Below the pieces are notes generated by a model. It saw only the letters and a program-made list of their open reading frames with translations, was not told the DNA's origin and searched no databases. The translations under genes and the position numbers were made by a program. Positions 47,337-57,666 of a DNA stretch of 64,000 nt are shown here, one piece after another (positions within the stretch are counted from its first letter, which is position 1; the number at the start of each line of letters is the position of its first letter). The stretch is taken from positions 620,001 through 684,000 of the forward strand of contig NZ_RAIR01000001.1 of the NCBI RefSeq assembly GCF_003625485.1, in the 5' to 3' direction. Source of the DNA: Butyrivibrio sp. CB08 (lineage in GTDB: Bacteria > Bacillota > Clostridia > Lachnospirales > Lachnospiraceae).

Positions 47337-48436
47337 GACTTTTTATAAAAAGAGATTACGCTGTCAGCCTTTGAGGACATGTTAGATATCATGAGATCAA
47401 GGAGGGTGATAGCGCACATTGATTCAACAACAACAACGGCTCTTGGCACTACAACAGGGTCGTGACGACCTTTAATATTTATTGTAATGTTTTCCCCATC
47501 CTGATTTATTGTCTCCTGAGTGGAGGCAATGCTCGGGGTGGGTTTTATATATGCACGAAGAACAATTTCGCTTCCGTCAGACATTCCGCCAAGGATTCCG
47601 CCGGAGTGGTTGGTCTTTTTAGTGATCTTGGAGCCCACAGCTTCAAAGGCGTCGTTGTTTTCTGAACCGTAGTAGGTTGCAACCTGACAGCCATCGCCGA
47701 TTTCTATGGCTTTTACAGCTCCGATGCTCATGACAGCCTGAGCGAGCAGAGCGTCAAGCTTATCAAATACGGGTTCTCCTATACCTGCAGGAACACCTGT
47801 GATCCTACATTCTATGACTCCTCCCAGGGAGTCATTTTTTGCTCTTGCATCTGCAATTAGCTCCATAGCTCTTTTGTCTGCATCTATATCTGGCATGGCA
47901 GTGGGAGTAGACAGTCTTACACTTGGATCAATTTTGGATGGATCTATCTCAACATTTCCGATAGCCTTTGTAAAAGCGCATACTTCGATCCCCATCATGG
48001 ACAGGAGCTTGCTTGAAATAGCACCAGCAGCAACACGGCCAATTGTCTCTCTTCCGGAAGATCTTCCGCCGCCGCGATAGTCCCTGAAGCCGTACTTCTG
48101 GTCAAAACCATAGTCTGCATGTCCTGGACGGTAGTAGGATGCGATCTCCTTGTAATCAGAGGATTTCTGGGATGTGTTTTTTACCATCAGAGAAATAGGA
48201 GTACCTGTGGTCTTACCATCAAAAACACCAGATAAAATGTCAACAAGGTCATCTTCCTTGCGAGAAGTTGTGGCGTTTGAAGTGCCAGGTTTTCTTCTGT
48301 CTAAGAATTTCTGAATATCCTCTTCAGATAGCTCCATTCCTGAGGGAAAGCCGTCTATTACACAACCAAGGGCCTTTCCATGGGACTCTCCCCAGGTTGA
48401 TACTGTGATGTTCCTGCCAAATACTGATCCTGCCAT
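47333..48436 (-). CDS. aroC: Chorismate synthase
   Basis: AroC makes chorismate from EPSP with reduced FMN, the last shared step of aromatic amino-acid synthesis. The 367-residue length is typical. Motifs are GESHGKALGCVIDGFPSG near the start, YRPGHADYGFDQKYGFRDYRGGGRSSGRET (parts: PGHADY, RGGGRSSGRET) and GGILGGMSDG. GAAGGGAG precedes the ATG. It stands alone, divergent from the VanY-type gene and convergent with the lactonase gene. Confidence 0.97.
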   Translation of the reverse strand: MAGSVFGRNITVSTWGESHGKALGCVIDGFPSGMELSEEDIQKFLDRRKPGTSNATTSRKEDDLVDILSGVFDGKTTGTPISLMVKNTSQKSSDYKEIASYYRPGHADYGFDQKYGFRDYRGGGRSSGRETIGRVAAGAISSKLLSMMGIEVCAFTKAIGNVEIDPSKIDPSVRLSTPTAMPDIDADKRAMELIADARAKNDSLGGVIECRITGVPAGIGEPVFDKLDALLAQAVMSIGAVKAIEIGDGCQVATYYGSENNDAFEAVGSKITKKTNHSGGILGGMSDGSEIVLRAYIKPTPSIASTQETINQDGENITINIKGRHDPVVVPRAVVVVESMCAITLLDLMISNMSSKADSVISFYKKS

Positions 48437-48532
48437 AATGCTCCCTTCACAAACTGCGTATTTTTCTTACCTTTTGAATTGTAATATTATTTCCGAAAAA
48501 AAATAAGTAGTGAATTTTTTTCGAAAACGTAC

Positions 48533-48538
48533 TATAAT
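48533..48538 (+). promoter_or_regulatory. -10 box of the VanY-type peptidase gene
   Basis: A perfect TATAAT at 48533-48538 lies 57 bases before the ATG. The 12-base stretch TTTCGAAAACGT (48519-48530), in the spacer, also occurs at 31390-31401 upstream of the sugar locus, which suggests a shared regulator. Confidence 0.5.
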
Positions 48539-48594
48539 ACAGTAGTATTATTATATTCATTACGTGGATATCAGAAATAGAGGGGATTTTTGAT

Positions 48595-49722
48595 ATGAAC
48601 GCCAGTAATCTACAGAAGAAACTTACCTTTAAGAGCAAGGTAATTTCTAAGGTAGAAAAATTCAATAGAAAGCATAAGGCTTTGTCATTTCTTGGACTTG
48701 CTTATGCTGTTGTTGCGATAACAACTTATAACTTCCTGTTTTACTTCTACAGAAATGGGAAGCGTTTTACAGCGCTTGCCTGTATTATTTTGTTCTTTAT
48801 ATCCAGCAGCAGTTTTTCTTATCCTGCAATGTCCATGAATATAAGCTTTGCATCTAATGCAGCATCTGAGGATGATGATGTTCTTGGAGCTTCCAGAGTT
48901 CTTTCTGATGAAACGGTTGCTGAGTCTGATGCTGAACTTGTTGCTGAAACTGTTGTAGATTCTGCTGTTATCGAACAGGAGAACACAGATGTCAATCCTG
49001 ATGTAGCTGAGATTGACAATATGGCTTCACTTAACGAGATTTTGGAGGCTACTGAGCAGATAGATCCTGAAGTGCTTGCGGCCTATGGTTATACTACTGA
49101 GAGCGAAGAAGAGGTTCAGCAGAGTGAGGAGCCTGCGGAACAGGAATTTAGCAGCGATGACTGGAAAATCGTTCTTGTTAACAAGCAGCATCCTATTCCC
49201 GATGATTATTCCTTTGAGCTTGGAACTATAAGTGGCGGTATGAGATGCGATGACAGGATCATCACACCACTTCTTGATATGCTTAAGGGCGCAAGAGCAG
49301 ACGGCGTCAACCTTATCGTATGCTCGCCTTACAGAGACATCGACAGACAGACCATGCTTTTCTCAAACAAGGTTGGTAAATACATGGACGGCGGATTGTC
49401 TTACATGGAAGCGTACAATCTTGCTTCACAGGCGGTAACCGTTCCCGGTTCTTCTGAGCATCAGATCGGTCTTGCAGTTGATATTATTACAGATGGATAC
49501 TCAACTCTTGATGAGGGCTTTGGAGAAACAGCAGCTGGTAAGTGGCTTGCAGAGAACAGCAGTAAGTACGGCTTTATCTTAAGATACCCTGAGGGAAAAG
49601 AGAAGATAACCAGTATCGAGTATGAGCCATGGCACTTCAGATATGTTGGTGTTGATGCTGCTACAGTCATCACTGACAATGACCTGTGCCTCGAGGAATT
49701 TTGGAATATATACGTAGATTAA
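48595..49722 (+). CDS. Membrane-anchored D-Ala-D-Ala carboxypeptidase, VanY/M15B type
   Basis: A 375-residue cell-wall zinc peptidase. After a basic N-terminus there are two hydrophobic stretches (about 30-48 and 58-80), a long acidic Glu/Ala/Val-rich linker (about 85-185), then the M15 domain (about 205-375). Zinc ligands are His289 and Asp296 in SEHQIGLAVD and His347 in EPWHFRYVG. It likely trims the terminal D-Ala of peptidoglycan stem peptides. GAGGGGA precedes the ATG. Nothing suggests a vancomycin-resistance cluster: no vanS/R or ligase is nearby. Confidence 0.88.
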   Translation: MNASNLQKKLTFKSKVISKVEKFNRKHKALSFLGLAYAVVAITTYNFLFYFYRNGKRFTALACIILFFISSSSFSYPAMSMNISFASNAASEDDDVLGASRVLSDETVAESDAELVAETVVDSAVIEQENTDVNPDVAEIDNMASLNEILEATEQIDPEVLAAYGYTTESEEEVQQSEEPAEQEFSSDDWKIVLVNKQHPIPDDYSFELGTISGGMRCDDRIITPLLDMLKGARADGVNLIVCSPYRDIDRQTMLFSNKVGKYMDGGLSYMEAYNLASQAVTVPGSSEHQIGLAVDIITDGYSTLDEGFGETAAGKWLAENSSKYGFILRYPEGKEKITSIEYEPWHFRYVGVDAATVITDNDLCLEEFWNIYVD

Positions 49723-49744
49723 ACAGAAACGGATTTATTTTTAT

Positions 49745-50926
49745 ATGTACAAGATTTTAAAAAAGGACGGAAGTGCCAAGAGAGCAGAGTTTGAAACTGT
49801 TCACGGCAAGATCCAGACTCCCGTATTTATGAATGTGGCTACGGTAGCTGCCATTAAGGGAGGAGTATCAACAGAGGATCTTGAGGGCATAGATACACAG
49901 GTCGTCCTTTCAAATACTTATCATTTACACTTAAGACCAGGAGACGATCTTATCTATAGGATGGGTGGACTTCATAAGTTTATGTCCTGTAACAAGCCTA
50001 TTCTGACAGATTCAGGTGGATTCCAGGTCTTTTCTCTTGCAAAAACCAGAAAAATAAAGGAAGAGGGCGTTTACTTCCATTCTCACATAGACGGTCATAA
50101 GCTCTTTATGGGCCCTGAAGAGAGTATGAGGATACAGTCTCACCTTGGATCTACTATAGCCATGGCTTTTGATGAGTGTCCTTCAGCCAAGGCGGACCAC
50201 GAATATGTTCAGATGTCCGTTGACAGAACTACAAGATGGCTAAAGAGATGTAAAGCTGAGATGGACAGGCTCAACAGCAATCCATACACTGTTAACCCTC
50301 ATCAGATGCTATTTGGAATCAATCAGGGAGCAATCTTTGATGATATCAGGATTGAACACGCCAAAGTCATAAGCGATCTTGACCTTGATGGATACGCTGT
50401 TGGCGGTCTTGCAGTAGGTGAATCCCATGAGGAGATGTACCACGTTTTAGAAACAGTGGTTCCTTATCTTCCTGAGAATAAGCCTACCTACCTTATGGGA
50501 GTTGGTACTCCTGCCAATATCCTTGAGGCTGTTGAAAGAGGCGTCGACTTCTTTGACTGTGTTTACCCAAGTAGAAATGGTCGTCACGGTCATCTTTACA
50601 CTAACAGGGGACATATCAATATAATGAATGCCAGGTATGAGCTTGATGATACTCCTATAGAACCTGGTTGTCAGTGCCCGGCCTGCAGAAGATACTCAAA
50701 GGCATATATAAGGCATCTTCTCAAAGCTGGTGAAATGCTTGGTATGAGGCTTTGTGTTCTTCATAATCTCTATTTCTACAACCATATGATGGAAGAGATA
50801 AGAGATGCCATTGAGAAGGGCCAGTTTGCTGAATATAAGAGAAACAAGCTCTTTGGAATGCAGGAGTTTGACGGAAGTAACAATGGAGAGTATCAGGGAA
50901 TAGATAAGAACTGGCGAAAAGGTTAA
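49745..50926 (+). CDS. tgt: tRNA-guanine transglycosylase
   Basis: Tgt swaps G34 for preQ1 in the anticodon of tRNA-Asp, -Asn, -His and -Tyr. In 393 residues it has the base-binding DSGGFQVFS, GGLAVGES, the nucleophile region FFDCVYPSRNGRHGHLYT, and the zinc site CQCPACRRYS with a later Cys/His. The tgt-yajC order is the widespread arrangement. The ATG lacks a strong ribosome site. A Ser replaces the usual Thr in PSRNGRHG, a conservative change. Confidence 0.96.
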   Translation: MYKILKKDGSAKRAEFETVHGKIQTPVFMNVATVAAIKGGVSTEDLEGIDTQVVLSNTYHLHLRPGDDLIYRMGGLHKFMSCNKPILTDSGGFQVFSLAKTRKIKEEGVYFHSHIDGHKLFMGPEESMRIQSHLGSTIAMAFDECPSAKADHEYVQMSVDRTTRWLKRCKAEMDRLNSNPYTVNPHQMLFGINQGAIFDDIRIEHAKVISDLDLDGYAVGGLAVGESHEEMYHVLETVVPYLPENKPTYLMGVGTPANILEAVERGVDFFDCVYPSRNGRHGHLYTNRGHINIMNARYELDDTPIEPGCQCPACRRYSKAYIRHLLKAGEMLGMRLCVLHNLYFYNHMMEEIRDAIEKGQFAEYKRNKLFGMQEFDGSNNGEYQGIDKNWRKG

Positions 50927-50958
50927 ATTTGCTACCTGTTCCCATTAAGATTGCACAC

Positions 50959-50987
50959 TTGAATTTACTACCCACATTTAGTATTAT
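50959..50987 (+). promoter_or_regulatory. Sigma-A promoter for yajC
   Basis: TTGAAT (50959-50964) and TATTAT (50982-50987) are 17 bases apart, 40 bases before the yajC start. A second TATAAT lies at 50999-51004. Confidence 0.6.
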
Positions 50988-51026
50988 GTTTGGGTGTATA
51001 TAATTATTTAAGGTATGGAGGAAGTT

Positions 51027-51380
51027 ATGGGTTTACTTTTAACATCTGAGGCAGCTACCAGCACACAGAGCATTGTTTCAATGGTAGTTGTATATGCTGC
51101 AGTTATCGCAGTTTTCTATTTTCTCTTTATGAGACCACAGAGAAAGGAACAGAAGCAGAAAGCTCAGGTTCTTGCAGCTTTAGCAGTAGGTGATAGCGTT
51201 AGAACAACTGGCGGATTCATCGGAACAGTTATTGATATCAACGACGATATGGTTATCGTAGAGTTTGGTAATAACAAGAACTGCCGTATTCCTATGGTTA
51301 AAGAGGCAATTGTTGAGGTTGAAAAGCCTGAAGATGCTGTTGCAACAGCTAATGATACTTCTGATTCTAAAAAGAAGTAA
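51027..51380 (+). CDS. yajC: Preprotein translocase subunit YajC
   Basis: YajC is a small membrane protein linked to the Sec holotranslocon. The 117-residue protein has one helix (about 13-33, VVVYAAVIAVFYFLFMRPQR), the conserved MRPQRKEQ just inside the membrane, and a cytoplasmic domain with GDSVRTTGGFIGTV. I chose the ATG at 51027: the upstream ATG at 51015 is part of the ribosome site ATGGAGG. Confidence 0.95.
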   Translation: MGLLLTSEAATSTQSIVSMVVVYAAVIAVFYFLFMRPQRKEQKQKAQVLAALAVGDSVRTTGGFIGTVIDINDDMVIVEFGNNKNCRIPMVKEAIVEVEKPEDAVATANDTSDSKKK

Positions 51381-51398
51381 TATTTTTTGTGTCTATTA

Positions 51399-51432
51399 AA
51401 GCCTGATTGGCTCCTGCCAATCGGGCTTATTT
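51399..51432 (+). terminator. Terminator after yajC
   Basis: A 13-bp stem, AAGCCTGATTGGC (51399-51411) with GCCAATCGGGCTT (51416-51428), has one T-G pair and is followed by ATTTTC, a weak T tract. leuB begins 26 bases further on. No T-box or other leader motif fits in this short gap. Confidence 0.85.
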
Positions 51433-51453
51433 TCAAATATGGAGGAGAGAGGT

Positions 51454-52557
51454 ATGAAATTAAATATTACTTGCATTCCTGGTGATGGAATCGGTCCTGA
51501 GATCGTAACTCAGGCCAAGAAGGTCCTTGACAGAGTGTGCGAAGTTTATGGACATGAGATCACATACAAGGATGTTCTTATGGGCGGATGCTCAATTGAT
51601 GCTTACGGAGTTCCTCTTACTGAGGAGACTATCGAGGCAGCCAAGAGCGCTGATGCTGTTCTTATGGGTTCTATTGGTGGAAATACTTCCACATCTCCAT
51701 GGTACAAGCTTGAACCAAGTAAGAGACCTGAAGCTGGTCTTTTAGGGCTTAGAAAGGCTCTTAACCTGTTTGCCAACCTTCGCCCTGCATATCTTTATCC
51801 AGAGCTTATGAAGGCCTGCCCTCTTAAGGAAGAGGCTGCTAAAAAGGGCTTTGATATGCTTATTATGAGAGAACTTACTGGCGGTCTTTATTTTGGTGAT
51901 CGCTTTACAAAAGAAGTTGACGGCGAGCTTACAGCTACAGATACCCTTGTTTACAAGGAGAGTGAGATAAGACGTATCGCCATCAAGGCCTTTGAAGTGG
52001 CAAGAAAGCGCAGAAAGAGCGTTATCAGTGTTGATAAGGCCAACGTTCTTGATTCATCAAGACTATGGCGCAAGGTAGTAGAAGAGGTTGCCAAGGATTA
52101 CCCGGACGTAACTTTAGAGCATATGCTGGTTGATAACTGTGCTATGCAGCTGGTAAGAGAGCCATCTCAGTTTGACGTGGTACTTACTGAGAATATGTTT
52201 GGCGATATCCTTTCAGACGAAGCCAGCATGATCACAGGCTCTATCGGAATGCTTCCCAGTGCCTCACTTAACGACACAAGCTTTGGTCTCTATGAGCCAA
52301 GCCACGGAAGTGCACCGGATATTGCTGGTAAGGACCTTGCTAATCCTATTGCGACAGTTCTTTCAGCAGCAATGATGCTTAGATACAGCTTTAATCTCGA
52401 CAAGGAAGCAGATGCAATCGAGGCAGCTGTTTCTAAGGTTTTAGAGGATGGATACAGAACAGTTGACCTGATGGGAACTTCTGAGGGAGAGTCATTTAAG
52501 CAGGTTGGCTGTAAGGAGATGGGAGATCTTCTAGTTGAACGAATCACTAACCTATAA
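51454..52557 (+). CDS. leuB: 3-isopropylmalate dehydrogenase
   Basis: LeuB oxidises and decarboxylates 3-isopropylmalate with NAD in leucine synthesis. The 367-residue protein has [11 protein letters not shown] at the start, KAN(VLD) in [13 protein letters not shown], the metal-binding [11 protein letters not shown] and [23 protein letters not shown], and [20 protein letters not shown] (core [10 protein letters not shown]). The ATG at 51454 has GGAGGAGAG upstream; an in-frame ATG at 51439 overlaps it. leuA, leuC and leuD are not in the window. It overlaps the next gene by 23 bases. Confidence 0.95.
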   Translation: MKLNITCIPGDGIGPEIVTQAKKVLDRVCEVYGHEITYKDVLMGGCSIDAYGVPLTEETIEAAKSADAVLMGSIGGNTSTSPWYKLEPSKRPEAGLLGLRKALNLFANLRPAYLYPELMKACPLKEEAAKKGFDMLIMRELTGGLYFGDRFTKEVDGELTATDTLVYKESEIRRIAIKAFEVARKRRKSVISVDKANVLDSSRLWRKVVEEVAKDYPDVTLEHMLVDNCAMQLVREPSQFDVVLTENMFGDILSDEASMITGSIGMLPSASLNDTSFGLYEPSHGSAPDIAGKDLANPIATVLSAAMMLRYSFNLDKEADAIEAAVSKVLEDGYRTVDLMGTSEGESFKQVGCKEMGDLLVERITNL

Positions 52558-54223
52558 AACTGAAAAGAAAATATATGACATTTTGCCCCATGAGCCTGAA
52601 ACCATGGCGGCTACGCTCTTTATCTTTGGAATGGCAGCCTACTATTTCTGGCGCATGTTTGCCATAACTCCAAGCTATGATGAACTGTATACCTATTACA
52701 CGTTCATAAGCAGGGGGCCTGTGTATGCAGCTATTCACTGGCCGCTTCCAAACAATCACGTTGGATACTCGGTTTTATCAGCTATTTTGAACTATACGGG
52801 TAATTCCTTTATCGGTCTTAGGGGTGTTTCTTTTATCTGTGCTGTTTCAAACCTCATTCTGATATACAGAATATGTAAAAGATATTATGCTCATGGACTT
52901 GCATTTGGCGCCATGCTCCTTTATGCATCAATGCAGGTTGTCAATGAATACAGCATTCAGGGAAGAGGATACACTCTAGGAACGACATGCTTTTTGATCG
53001 CCATCTATGCTGCTGGCAATATCTGTAATGCAGATGAGACCAGGAATTTCTACTTCTGGGCTCTTGGTATAGCATTTGTTCTGGCACTTTATACTGTGCC
53101 CAGTAGCGTTTATTTTGTTATTCCTGTAAGCGTGGCTATTGGAGCATATCTTTTGATCAACGCTTATCGAAGCAGGGATATGCATGGCAATATGAGGGAG
53201 ACTTCATATTACAAGAAGTTTAGAAGGTTCTTTTATACAGGTCTTCTGGCGGCGTTTATTACAGTCGTGCTTTATTCGTTGATATGGCTTGCTATTGGCT
53301 CAAACCTTTTGGTTAAGACGCAGGGTAGTGAATATTATGGACTAAGCCACGGAACAGTGCTTCTTAGAAGTCCTGCGACATCTCTTTTAACTGGGGCAAG
53401 ATATATGCTGGATCAGCCATATATTCAGAGCCTTCCAAGAGATGAGTTTTACGAAAGAGTTCTGGGATGGAACCACAGTCTGTATGAATATATGCTGCCT
53501 GGTCTTGCGCTTCTGATCTATATTGCGGTTCTGGTATCCATTGGAGTTGCGCTTTATGAGTGCGTAAGGCACTTTGCATATTCGAGAACTATCATCAACC
53601 TGATGATTCTTTCCAATATAATTATTACAGCACTTATTCTGATCCTTCAGCATAAGCTTCCATACCTTAGGGTATTTAGCTATGCAGCGGTTACTATCAC
53701 GCTTAGCTTCTGTATCTGTATAGAGAGACTTATCAATGTCACAATCAGGATATACAACAGAGAAGTAAAGGGCGCAGACGAGAAGGCTGTTCATAAGGAA
53801 ATTGAGACAACCATAAAAGGTGAGAAGTGGTATTCAGGTTTTGGCGTCTATATACCTGTAATGGCGGCTATAGTTCTTTTTGTCTTAAGATTCATGACCC
53901 CGAACTTTACCTGCCAGCTTGATGAGAGGGAAAATGACCTGATGGGAACCCTGTATGTGGCAGGAGTAGAAAAGAGACAGAATATAGCGGCTCTTGACTG
54001 CGATCAGCAGTATCTTCTTAAGTTTGGCTGGGATATAGATTGTCAGAAAACTGATGTTAATGACGCAGATTGTGTTATCATTGACAAAAATATGATGACT
54101 CCGGATTACAGTGGAGAGGATTTCTGGAAGTTTTATCAGACCTATGAAACCATAGATTGGGACTATGTAAAAACTCTTCGTGCTATATACGAAAATGAAA
54201 GATTTATTCTATATGTAAAATAA
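52535..54223 (+). CDS. GT-C type membrane glycosyltransferase-like protein
   Basis: A polytopic protein of 562 residues with about ten hydrophobic helices. It has the first-loop acidic motif PSYDELYTY and the later [13 protein letters not shown], which recall the DE and Q-x-R-x-Y motifs of GT-C/ArnT-PMT (GT39-like) transferases using polyprenyl-phosphate sugars. The last 130 residues are soluble and probably extracellular. The start is a TTG at 52535 inside leuB with GGGAG upstream, so it is coupled to leuB. Its place in a branched-chain amino-acid cluster is odd. The substrate is unknown. Confidence 0.72.
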   Translation: MNESLTYKTEKKIYDILPHEPETMAATLFIFGMAAYYFWRMFAITPSYDELYTYYTFISRGPVYAAIHWPLPNNHVGYSVLSAILNYTGNSFIGLRGVSFICAVSNLILIYRICKRYYAHGLAFGAMLLYASMQVVNEYSIQGRGYTLGTTCFLIAIYAAGNICNADETRNFYFWALGIAFVLALYTVPSSVYFVIPVSVAIGAYLLINAYRSRDMHGNMRETSYYKKFRRFFYTGLLAAFITVVLYSLIWLAIGSNLLVKTQGSEYYGLSHGTVLLRSPATSLLTGARYMLDQPYIQSLPRDEFYERVLGWNHSLYEYMLPGLALLIYIAVLVSIGVALYECVRHFAYSRTIINLMILSNIIITALILILQHKLPYLRVFSYAAVTITLSFCICIERLINVTIRIYNREVKGADEKAVHKEIETTIKGEKWYSGFGVYIPVMAAIVLFVLRFMTPNFTCQLDERENDLMGTLYVAGVEKRQNIAALDCDQQYLLKFGWDIDCQKTDVNDADCVIIDKNMMTPDYSGEDFWKFYQTYETIDWDYVKTLRAIYENERFILYVK

Positions 54224-54235
54224 GGAGGAGATGAA

Positions 54236-55912
54236 ATGGCTATGAATAGTGAAAGAGTATTTAAGGGGCTTCAGCAGGCGCCTCACAGAAGCTTGTTCAA
54301 TGCGTTGGGATTTACTGAGGAAGAGAGAAACAAACCACTTATTGGTATTGTCAGCTCATATAACGAGATCGTTCCTGGCCACATGAACCTCGATAAGATA
54401 ACAGAGGCTGTTAAGCTTGCTGTTGCTGAGGCAGGTGGTATGCCAGTTGTTGTTCCTGCTATCGCTGTCTGCGATGGTATCGCTATGGGACATATTGGAA
54501 TGAAGTACTCACTTGTGACAAGAGATCTTATTGCAGATTCTACAGAGTGCCTTGCAATCGCCCATGCTTTTGATGGAATGGTCTGCATTCCTAACTGCGA
54601 CAAGAACGTTCCTGGCCTTCTTATGGCAGCTGCAAGGGTTAATATCCCTACAGTATTTGTATCCGGTGGCCCTATGCTGGCGGGCAGGATCGATGGCCAC
54701 AAGACATCTCTTTCATCTCTCTTTGAGGCTGTAGGAAGTGTTTCTGCAGGTAAGATGACAGAGGAAAAGCTCTGTGAGTACGAGGAAAAGGGATGTCCTA
54801 CATGCGGATCATGTTCAGGAATGTACACAGCAAACTCCATGAACTGCCTTACAGAGACCATTGGAATGGGTCTTCCTGGAAATGGAACTATTCCTGCAGT
54901 TTATTCAGCAAGAATCCGTCTTGCCAAGAAGGCTGGCTATGCTGTAATGAAACTTATTGAAAAGAACATCAGACCAAGAGATATCATGACAAAGGATGCA
55001 TTTATGAACGCTCTTGCTCTTGATATGGCTCTTGGCTGCTCAACCAATACAATGCTTCATCTTCCAGCTATTGCTCATGAAGCAGGCGTTGATATCAACA
55101 TGGAAGTTGCCAACGAAGTATCATCAAGAACACCAAACCTTTGCCATCTTGCTCCTGCAGGCCCTACTTACATGGAGGACCTCAACGAGGCTGGCGGTGT
55201 TCCTGCAGTTATGTCAGAGCTGGTTAAGAAGGATCTCTTAAATCTTGATTGCATGACTGTTACAGGTAAAACTGTAAGAGAGAATATTGAGGGTGCTTTT
55301 AACAAGAACCCTGAGGTAATCAGACCAATCGACAATCCATATATGCAGTCTGGCGGAATTGCTGTCCTTAAGGGTAACCTTGCACCTGATACAGGTATCG
55401 TTAAGAAATCAGCTGTTGTTCCAGAGATGATGGTACACGAGGGACCAGCAAGAGTATTTGACTGTGAGGAGGATGCTATCGGTGCAATCCTTGGCGGCAA
55501 GATCGTTGCAGGCGACGTTGTAGTTATCAGATATGAAGGACCTAAGGGCGGTCCTGGAATGAGAGAGATGCTCAATCCTACATCAGCCATTGCGGGTATG
55601 GGACTTGGTTCAACTGTAGCGCTTATCACAGACGGAAGATTCTCTGGCGCAAGCCGCGGAGCTTCAATCGGACATGTATCTCCTGAAGCTGCTGTTGGCG
55701 GTCCTATCGCCCTTGTTGAGGAAGGCGATATCATCAGCATTGATATTCCAAACAACTCTCTTAATGTTAAGGTTTCTGATGAAGAGCTTGCAAAGAGAAG
55801 AGCAAATTGGACTCCAAGAGAGCCTAAGGTTACAACTGGATATCTTTCAAGATACCGTGAGCTTGTAACTTCTGGTAACAGAGGAGCTATCCTGGAGATT
55901 CCAAGAGCCTGA
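54236..55912 (+). CDS. ilvD: Dihydroxy-acid dehydratase
   Basis: IlvD dehydrates 2,3-dihydroxy acids in isoleucine and valine synthesis, using an Fe-S cluster. The 558-residue protein has cluster cysteines in CIPNCDKN and [19 protein letters not shown] (core [10 protein letters not shown]), [20 protein letters not shown], and [21 protein letters not shown] precedes the ATG by eight bases. It lies 12 bases after the GT-C gene and 35 bases before ilvB. Confidence 0.97.
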   Translation: MAMNSERVFKGLQQAPHRSLFNALGFTEEERNKPLIGIVSSYNEIVPGHMNLDKITEAVKLAVAEAGGMPVVVPAIAVCDGIAMGHIGMKYSLVTRDLIADSTECLAIAHAFDGMVCIPNCDKNVPGLLMAAARVNIPTVFVSGGPMLAGRIDGHKTSLSSLFEAVGSVSAGKMTEEKLCEYEEKGCPTCGSCSGMYTANSMNCLTETIGMGLPGNGTIPAVYSARIRLAKKAGYAVMKLIEKNIRPRDIMTKDAFMNALALDMALGCSTNTMLHLPAIAHEAGVDINMEVANEVSSRTPNLCHLAPAGPTYMEDLNEAGGVPAVMSELVKKDLLNLDCMTVTGKTVRENIEGAFNKNPEVIRPIDNPYMQSGGIAVLKGNLAPDTGIVKKSAVVPEMMVHEGPARVFDCEEDAIGAILGGKIVAGDVVVIRYEGPKGGPGMREMLNPTSAIAGMGLGSTVALITDGRFSGASRGASIGHVSPEAAVGGPIALVEEGDIISIDIPNNSLNVKVSDEELAKRRANWTPREPKVTTGYLSRYRELVTSGNRGAILEIPRA

Positions 55913-55947
55913 TTAGTCTAATATATATTTGATGAGGAGTATGAAAG

Positions 55948-57630
55948 ATGGTATTAACTGGATCACAGATTGTTTTTGAATGCCTTAAGGAGCAGGGAGT
56001 AGATACTATTTTTGGTTATCCCGGAGGAACAATCCTTAATATCTATGACGAGCTTTACAAACAGCAGGATGATTTTCTTCATATACTTACAAGCCATGAG
56101 CAGGGAGCTGCCCATGCAGCTGACGGATATGCAAGATCAACAGGTAAGGTTGGCGTATGTTTTGCTACAAGCGGACCTGGTTCAACAAACCTTGTAACTG
56201 GTATAGCAACAGCCTACATGGACTCTGTTCCCATGGTAGCCATTACCGCCAACGTTAATCTTCCTCTTTTGGGAAAAGATACTTTCCAGGAGGTTGATAT
56301 TGCTGGTATTACCATGCCTATTACAAAACACGGCTACATTGTCAAGGATATCAAGGTTTTAGCTGATACCATCAGAAAAGCCTTCAAAATTGCAAGGACT
56401 GGTCGTCCAGGCCCTGTTATCGTTGATATCACCAAGGATGTTACCGCAGCCAGCTGCGAGTATCGCCCTGTTCAGATAACAGAGGAAGAGCCGGCCCGGG
56501 ACTTTGACGAAGAGAATATTAAGGCGGCTCTTAAGCTTATTAAGGCTTCCAAGAGACCTTATATCTATGTTGGCGGCGGCGCTGTTATTTCCGGTGCGTC
56601 AAAAGAGCTAAAGGAGTTTGCGGAGCTTATCGATGCTCCTGTTTGTGATACTCTTATGGGCAAAGGTGCGTTCGATGCAGCGCATAAGCTCTATACCGGC
56701 ATGATCGGAATGCATGGAACCAAGACCTCCAATTTTGGAGTTAGCGAATGCGATCTTCTCATCACTCTGGGAGCAAGATTCTCAGACAGAGTAATTGGTA
56801 ATGCCAAGACCTTTGCTGGAAAAGCCAAGATTCTTCAGGTGGATGTTGATGCTGCTGAGATCAACAAGAATATCAGGACTAATGTATCTGTTATAGGTGA
56901 TCTCAAGGAAGTTCTTAAGGTATTTAATTCAAAGCTTGAAAAGATGGATCACTCTGACTGGATCAAGAAGATCTCAGATTATAAAAAGAAATATCCACTT
57001 AGCTATGAAACTAATAAGCTCACATGTCCTTACGTTATTGAAGAGCTCTATAATCTCACAAAGGGCGATGCGATTATTTCTACAGACGTAGGTCAGCACC
57101 AGATGTGGACTGCGCAGTACTACAAGTTCAATAAGCCAAGGACATTTCTTACATCTGGCGGCCTTGGAACTATGGGCTATGGCCTTGGAGCCTGCATTGG
57201 AGCTCAGGTAGGTAATCCTGATAAGCTCTGTGTCAATATAGCTGGTGATGGCTGCTTTAGAATGAACATGAACGAGCTGGCAACAGCTTCAAGATACAAT
57301 CTTCCTATTATTGAGATCGTGATAAATAACCACGTTCTTGGAATGGTAAGACAGTGGCAGACACTGTTTTATCAGAAACACTATTCACAGACTGTGCTTG
57401 AGGACAAGGTTGATTACTGCAAGGTGGCTGAAGGTCTTGGATGTATGGCTATTAAGGTGACCAAGAAGTCTGAGGTTGTTCCTGCCCTGAAGAAAGCCAT
57501 AAAATCTAAGACACCGGTACTAATTGATTGTATAATAGAAGAGGATGATAAGGTATTTCCTATGGTACCTGCCGGAGCATCCATCAGCGAAGCGTTTGAT
57601 GCATCAGACCTTGATGCAAAAAAGAAATGA
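55948..57630 (+). CDS. ilvB: Acetolactate synthase, large subunit
   Basis: This TPP enzyme joins two pyruvates, or pyruvate and 2-oxobutyrate, in branched-chain amino-acid synthesis. In 560 residues it has the catalytic-Glu region SHEQGAAHAADGYARSTG, the FAD/core RTGRPGPVIVDI, and the TPP motif beginning GDGCFRMNMNELAT and ending VINNHVLGMVRQWQ. No ilvN regulatory subunit follows; the next gene is a wall enzyme. GAGGAG lies ahead of the ATG. It could be catabolic AlsS, but the ilvD neighbour and the FAD-type motifs favour the biosynthetic form. Confidence 0.94.
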   Translation: MVLTGSQIVFECLKEQGVDTIFGYPGGTILNIYDELYKQQDDFLHILTSHEQGAAHAADGYARSTGKVGVCFATSGPGSTNLVTGIATAYMDSVPMVAITANVNLPLLGKDTFQEVDIAGITMPITKHGYIVKDIKVLADTIRKAFKIARTGRPGPVIVDITKDVTAASCEYRPVQITEEEPARDFDEENIKAALKLIKASKRPYIYVGGGAVISGASKELKEFAELIDAPVCDTLMGKGAFDAAHKLYTGMIGMHGTKTSNFGVSECDLLITLGARFSDRVIGNAKTFAGKAKILQVDVDAAEINKNIRTNVSVIGDLKEVLKVFNSKLEKMDHSDWIKKISDYKKKYPLSYETNKLTCPYVIEELYNLTKGDAIISTDVGQHQMWTAQYYKFNKPRTFLTSGGLGTMGYGLGACIGAQVGNPDKLCVNIAGDGCFRMNMNELATASRYNLPIIEIVINNHVLGMVRQWQTLFYQKHYSQTVLEDKVDYCKVAEGLGCMAIKVTKKSEVVPALKKAIKSKTPVLIDCIIEEDDKVFPMVPAGASISEAFDASDLDAKKK

Positions 57631-57666
57631 TTCTTTAGTAAACTTTTGAGGGGTTTATAGGAGATT

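Noticed and set aside
48595..49722. Vancomycin-resistance function for the VanY-type gene
   Set aside because: No vanA/B-type ligase, vanH, vanX or vanRS is nearby; a housekeeping wall peptidase is more likely.
51381..51453. A T-box or leucine attenuator ahead of leuB
   Set aside because: The gap is only 73 bases and is filled by the yajC terminator; no T-box consensus or leader peptide is visible.
54283..54861. A 192-codon minus-strand frame inside ilvD
   Set aside because: Complement of a highly biased gene; Ser/Pro/Ile-rich translation typical of shadow frames.
55168..55755. A 195-codon minus-strand frame inside ilvD
   Set aside because: Same reason as above; no start signal and no recognisable motif.
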